A DNA stretch of 64,000 nucleotides from NCBI GenBank assembly GCA_050302275.1, contig JBNLAT010000009.1, positions 1-64,000 of the forward strand, in the 5' to 3' direction. Positions 61,253 through 64,000 of the stretch are shown here, piece by piece. Each line of letters begins with the position of its first letter. Position 1 is the first letter of the stretch. The notes under the pieces are model-generated. The model made no database searches. It worked only from the letters and a program-made list of their open reading frames with translations, and had not been told where the DNA came from. Position numbers and translations under genes: made by a program. The stretch comes from JAPHTQ01 sp050302275 (GTDB lineage: Bacteria; Pseudomonadota; Gammaproteobacteria; Thiohalomonadales; Thiohalomonadaceae).

Positions 61253-61681
61253 TCAGTCCTCGATCACACGTCCACGATAGACCCGTTTCCCCTTACTGGG
61301 CGAACTCTGCTGTACCGATTCCGTTTTGGCTTTAACGGGCGTAGTTTTCTGACTTTCGATGGCCTGTCCACGGTACATGCGCGTACCAGGGGTGACGCCC
61401 TGGGCAGGTGGTTCTTCCGCTACAGGATTGACCACCGCACCACGGTAGATGTTAGCGCCCTGTGCTGCCAGCGCTTTAATCTCCAGCGGAGTCAATAGTC
61501 GGCGAAACAGTTCATACTGTTTCGATATCTCTTCATTAATGCTGTCTACGGCATAATTAATCAACATGACGATATCTTCGTCACGTGACATGCGAATCCT
61601 TGCGCCGCGCTCCCTTTCGTAGACCATACTCATCTTTGCCAGCATCATGCGGGCATCGATCGACATCTCGAATGGAACCAT
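61253..61681 (-). CDS. Nif-linked protein with three YRG repeats (DUF4278-like tail)
   Basis: 142 aa. The N-terminal ~75 residues form a helical domain (RMSRDEDIVMLINYAVDSINEEISKQYELF). The C-terminal half is linker with three copies of a short motif: NIYRGAVVN, RMYRGQAIE and RVYRGRVIE. Similar YRG motifs define DUF4278-type tails. The start could be Met1 or Met6. It is one of four small genes between nafY and modE; function unknown. Confidence 0.65.
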   Translation of the reverse strand: MVPFEMSIDARMMLAKMSMVYERERGARIRMSRDEDIVMLINYAVDSINEEISKQYELFRRLLTPLEIKALAAQGANIYRGAVVNPVAEEPPAQGVTPGTRMYRGQAIESQKTTPVKAKTESVQQSSPSKGKRVYRGRVIED

Positions 61682-61696
61682 TGTTAATCTCGCTTT

Positions 61697-61972
61697 TTAT
61701 TCTTCTTCGGGATACTTCTCTGCTATTACAACCCCAGTTGCCAGAGCATAATCATTGGTCAGGGTCAGGCAGTGCTCACTGCTCCCAACCAGATAGATAT
61801 CAAAGCCCTGTTGCTCGAGCACAGGCTTCCCCGCATGGATGTCGTCTTCGGTACAAAGGGTGAAGCGAATCCCAGGGAAATCCTGCTTGAGCGAATCGTG
61901 CAGTACGCTATCGATAACACGACCATTCACCAGGGCAGCAACCCTGGAGACCATGGCCTCATCAATAACCAC
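61697..61972 (-). CDS. Unknown nif-linked 91-aa protein
   Basis: A small alpha/beta protein with FTLCTEDDIHAGKPVLEQQGFDIYLVGSSEHC; the pattern is compact and single-domain. Comparable small proteins occur next to nafY in gammaproteobacterial nif clusters (possibly the DUF6129 family, from memory). Its start overlaps the nafY stop at 61972. No catalytic motif is evident. Confidence 0.6.
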   Translation of the reverse strand: MVIDEAMVSRVAALVNGRVIDSVLHDSLKQDFPGIRFTLCTEDDIHAGKPVLEQQGFDIYLVGSSEHCLTLTNDYALATGVVIAEKYPEEE

Positions 61973-62691
61973 TACAACGCCTCCTCTTCTTCGCGCTCGA
62001 AACGCACACGCTCTTCAGCGGCCTTGCCCATGATCTTGGCCAGCCACGGTGGCGGATTTTTATCCAGTACCGAACGTAGCTCGTCAAGAATATCAATAGC
62101 ACTACCACCGTTAGGGATCTTCACAGGATGGATATCCTGCTTAATCACCTTGGCTGCAGCAGGGCCACCTATCGACACGACATAAAGCACATCGCAATCC
62201 TTGATCTGCTCAGCACGATAGGCGTTTTTATCTTCGCTGTTACTTGGCGACGAAGCCATGGAGGCGATTTCGATCAAACGCGCTTCTTCAGGTGACACCT
62301 GATAGATAAGGAAGCGTGCACAGGAACCGAAATGGCCATCCAGCATTTCGCCGTTATTGGAAGCAATGGCGACACGGATTGAGCCGGGCATATCACCATC
62401 GCGATAAGGTTTGGTTGCTGGCAGAGCCTGATCGCTGACTTCTACGGATGCTTTGCCCCACAGATAGTCGAGCGCCAGTTTGATGGAAGGCAATGGCGTC
62501 TGGTTAAACAGATCGTCAGCCGCTTCTTGCAACTCGCGTACCGTGAGGCGGGTCAGCTTTTCCTCAGTAAGTGGCAGCTTCAGGGCCTTGACCAACACCT
62601 GCATCAATTGGGTCGATTCAATGTCAGGCAGTGCCCTGGCCGCCAGGCCGATACGGAGCGCCACATCACGTGATATGGAAGTTCCGTTCAT
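61972..62691 (-). CDS. nafY: NafY/NifX-family FeMo-cofactor-binding protein
   Basis: 239 aa from ATG 62691; an upstream ATG would run into the ferredoxin gene. The N-terminal ~90 residues are the helical NafY domain (DVALRIGLAARALPDIESTQLMQVLV). The C-terminal part is a NifX/NifB-type cofactor-binding fold (RVAIASNNGEMLDGHFGSCARFLIYQVSPEE and a VVSIGGPAAAKVI loop). NafY binds FeMo-co and apo-dinitrogenase and assists insertion. Its place after nifT and a ferredoxin matches Azotobacter-type clusters. Confidence 0.9.
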   Translation of the reverse strand: MNGTSISRDVALRIGLAARALPDIESTQLMQVLVKALKLPLTEEKLTRLTVRELQEAADDLFNQTPLPSIKLALDYLWGKASVEVSDQALPATKPYRDGDMPGSIRVAIASNNGEMLDGHFGSCARFLIYQVSPEEARLIEIASMASSPSNSEDKNAYRAEQIKDCDVLYVVSIGGPAAAKVIKQDIHPVKIPNGGSAIDILDELRSVLDKNPPPWLAKIMGKAAEERVRFEREEEEAL

Positions 62692-62696
62692 GACTG

Positions 62697-62891
62697 CTAG
62701 GCCGGAATAATGCAATCAGGAACAGCGCAAACTTCTTCGCACTGCGGCATGTCGAACTCACCTTCACACTCAGTGCAGGCGTCGACATCAATGATATAGG
62801 TACCCTTCTTTTTCAGAATCGCACCCATCGGGCAGACCGGCATGCAGTCACCACAGGAGGTGCACTCTTCCGCAACAATAGTCATAGCCAT
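62697..62891 (-). CDS. 2[4Fe-4S] ferredoxin (FdxN-like)
   Basis: A 64-aa ferredoxin with CTSCGDCMPVCP and a second, longer-spaced motif CTECEGEFDMPQCEEVC. This spacing is typical of nif-linked FdxN-type carriers that supply low-potential electrons to nitrogenase or to NifB. It lies between nifT and nafY. Confidence 0.9.
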   Translation of the reverse strand: MAMTIVAEECTSCGDCMPVCPMGAILKKKGTYIIDVDACTECEGEFDMPQCEEVCAVPDCIIPA

Positions 62892-62920
62892 GATCTTTAC
62901 TCCTCAATCGTCTATGCAGG

Positions 62921-63133
62921 TTACAGGCGTTTAGCTCTGAGTGTGATAGGCAGTTTCGGTGCTGGCTCCATGGGTTCAAGATAGAACTTTGAACCATCAG
63001 AGAGCTCCACTTCGCCACCCCACTTTTCCGGGCTATCGAATTCGAGAGAAGCTACGGTCTCTTCCATGTCTTTTTTCGCGACGTAGAAAGAGAGTTGACC
63101 GCTCTCGGTCTGACGAATCATTACACTAGGCAT
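62921..63133 (-). CDS. nifT: NifT/FixU family protein
   Basis: A 70-aa protein of the NifT family (MPSVMIRQTESGQLSFYVAK, EKWGGEVELSDGSKFYLEP). It is commonly found directly after nifK; its function is unsettled and it is dispensable in several species. A stem-loop lies between it and nifK. Confidence 0.93.
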   Translation of the reverse strand: MPSVMIRQTESGQLSFYVAKKDMEETVASLEFDSPEKWGGEVELSDGSKFYLEPMEPAPKLPITLRAKRL

Positions 63134-63156
63134 TGGTAGTCACCTCTCTTTTAAAA

Positions 63157-63192
63157 CCCCGGAACCGCGCAACACACGCCACGGCTCCGGGG
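63157..63192 (-). terminator. Stem-loop between nifK and nifT
   Basis: Arms CCCCGGA (63157-63163) and TCCGGGG (63186-63192), extended by CCG/CGG, enclose about 12 bases. Read on the minus strand it is followed by TTTTAAAA. It could be a partial terminator lowering expression of nifT and later genes or a 3' stabiliser of nifHDK mRNA. Confidence 0.65.
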
Positions 63193-63200
63193 CCCACAAC

Positions 63201-64000
63201 TTAGCGAACCAGGTCGTAGTTGTAGTCGGTGGTTCCCATACCGCGGGTCTCTTCGTCCAGACGCTCCAGTACCGCGTTCACCAGGGTGGTGAGCACCTGC
63301 ATGGCGCCCTCGTAACCCAGGGTGGTTGAACGGTGCAGGTGGTGACGATCAAAGATCGGGAAACCGATACGGATGAGCGGCACCTCGAACTCTTTACCCT
63401 TGTACAGAGTGTCACGCTGGATGAACTTACCGTAGCTGTTACCGATCATGAAGTCCGGCTTGTTGGTAAACATCAGCGAACGGAAGTGCCACAGGTCCTT
63501 ACCGACGTGAACTTTGGTCTCCTGACCGTACGGTGAGGTTTCCAGCATCTTGTTCATCGCCTTCATCCAACGCTTGTTACCGTTGTTCGCCAGTACGTCG
63601 GTCGGCTCGGCACCCAGTTCCAGCAGGAAGCGGGTCATGCCCATGACGAAGTCCGGGTCACCATAGAGAGCGAACTTCTTACCATGCAGCCAGGTGTGGC
63701 TGTCGGTCATCATGTCCACCAGGCGGCCACGCTCCTTCTCCAGGCTGGCCGGGATCGGCTGGCCAGTGATTTCGGAGACCTTCATCAGGAAGGCGTCGGT
63801 TGCTTCCAGACCCATCGGGATATCGATCTTCGGTGCTTCATGCTTCCAGGTGCCTTTGGCAAACTTCATCGACTTGTCTGACTGCCACTGTTGCAGGAAC
63901 AGGGTGTCCTTGGCATTCGGCGCGTCTTTGATCTCGTCGATGGTGGTACCACCTTCATACATACGGAAGGTACCGTCCGCCGGGGTATCCAGCACTTCAG
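63201..64000 (-). CDS. nifK: Mo-nitrogenase beta subunit NifK, C-terminal part
   Basis: The frame is open to the right edge, so ~265 C-terminal codons are seen; no start is in the window. Residues match NifK: FMIGNSYGKFIQRDTLYKG, VPLIRIGFPIFDRHHLHRSTTLGYEGA and a C-terminal NYDLVR. With NifD it forms the MoFe protein that reduces N2. nifH and nifD are expected just to the right. It heads the visible part of the nifK-nifT-fdx-nafY run. Confidence 0.97.
   Translation of the reverse strand, partial: EVLDTPADGTFRMYEGGTTIDEIKDAPNAKDTLFLQQWQSDKSMKFAKGTWKHEAPKIDIPMGLEATDAFLMKVSEITGQPIPASLEKERGRLVDMMTDSHTWLHGKKFALYGDPDFVMGMTRFLLELGAEPTDVLANNGNKRWMKAMNKMLETSPYGQETKVHVGKDLWHFRSLMFTNKPDFMIGNSYGKFIQRDTLYKGKEFEVPLIRIGFPIFDRHHLHRSTTLGYEGAMQVLTTLVNAVLERLDEETRGMGTTDYNYDLVR

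Noticed and set aside
1..64000. CRISPR arrays, tRNA genes, insertion sequences
   Set aside because: No regularly spaced repeats, no cloverleaf-like sequence and no transposase reading frame were seen on either strand.

Overview
The window reads as chromosome of a nitrogen-fixing gammaproteobacterium. A molybdenum nif cluster, a high-potential iron-sulfur protein, a bacteriohemerythrin and a two-partner-secretion exoprotein together fit a sulfur-oxidising or purple-sulfur relative (Chromatiales-like). That placement is inferred from gene content; no rRNA or other phylogenetic marker is present. No tRNA, rRNA, CRISPR array or insertion sequence was seen.

Layout. (1) 1-2.6 kb: the 5' end of a filamentous-haemagglutinin-like exoprotein that runs off the left edge, then an FG-GAP-repeat lipoprotein. 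(2) 2.6-5.2 kb, minus strand: an ExbB/TolQ - ExbD - ExbD - TonB/AgmX-like energy-transducing operon. (3) 5.3-29.3 kb: a type VI secretion system (T6SS). The minus-strand arm carries the threonine-phosphorylation module and membrane complex (kinase PpkA, phosphatase PppA, TagF, TssM, TssL, TssK, TssJ, FHA protein TagH). The plus-strand arm carries the sheath, baseplate and ATPase genes (TssA, B, C, a second TssC, E, F, G, H). (4) 29.5-33.4 kb: an unrecognised 720-aa protein, a secreted 333-aa partner and a decayed second copy of the partner, read as a candidate effector/immunity locus. (5) 33.4-38.7 kb, plus strand: three TPR-type exported proteins and a small periplasmic protein. (6) 38.7-40.9 kb: a membrane protein, a GNAT acetyltransferase and ApbE. 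(7) 41.0-46.6 kb, minus strand: nifE-nifN-nifX with accessory genes and ferredoxins, behind a sigma-54/NifA promoter. (8) 46.8-50.9 kb, plus strand: a glutamine amidotransferase, HiPIP, a PhnD-like binding protein and a GGDEF/EAL protein. (9) 50.9-56.9 kb: a Lol-like lipoprotein/lipid ABC export operon with a beta-barrel protein and a divergent TetR regulator. (10) 57.0-60.5 kb: modE-modA-modB-modC with two ModE-type operators. (11) 60.6-64.0 kb: bacteriohemerythrin, small nif-associated genes, nafY, a ferredoxin, nifT and the 3' end of nifK.

How the parts fit. The nif genes, Mo-cofactor scaffold genes, molybdate importer and electron carriers form one functional block for making and feeding Mo-nitrogenase. 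The T6SS looks post-translationally controlled by threonine phosphorylation: kinase, phosphatase, FHA reader and TagF are adjacent, and TssL and the kinase share DK/DR-T motifs. No hcp, vgrG or PAAR gene is present, so the tube and spike must be encoded elsewhere. By eye the T6SS and flanking genes (about 2-38.7 kb) are clearly more AT-rich than the nif side, which suggests different histories.

Points most worth following: the candidate effector/immunity locus with its decayed paralogue; the DKTR motif array in the kinase; the Tol/TPR genes split either side of the T6SS; the ExbD paralogue lacking the proton-channel aspartate; and a dispersed palindromic repeat with two copies in the nif/mod region.
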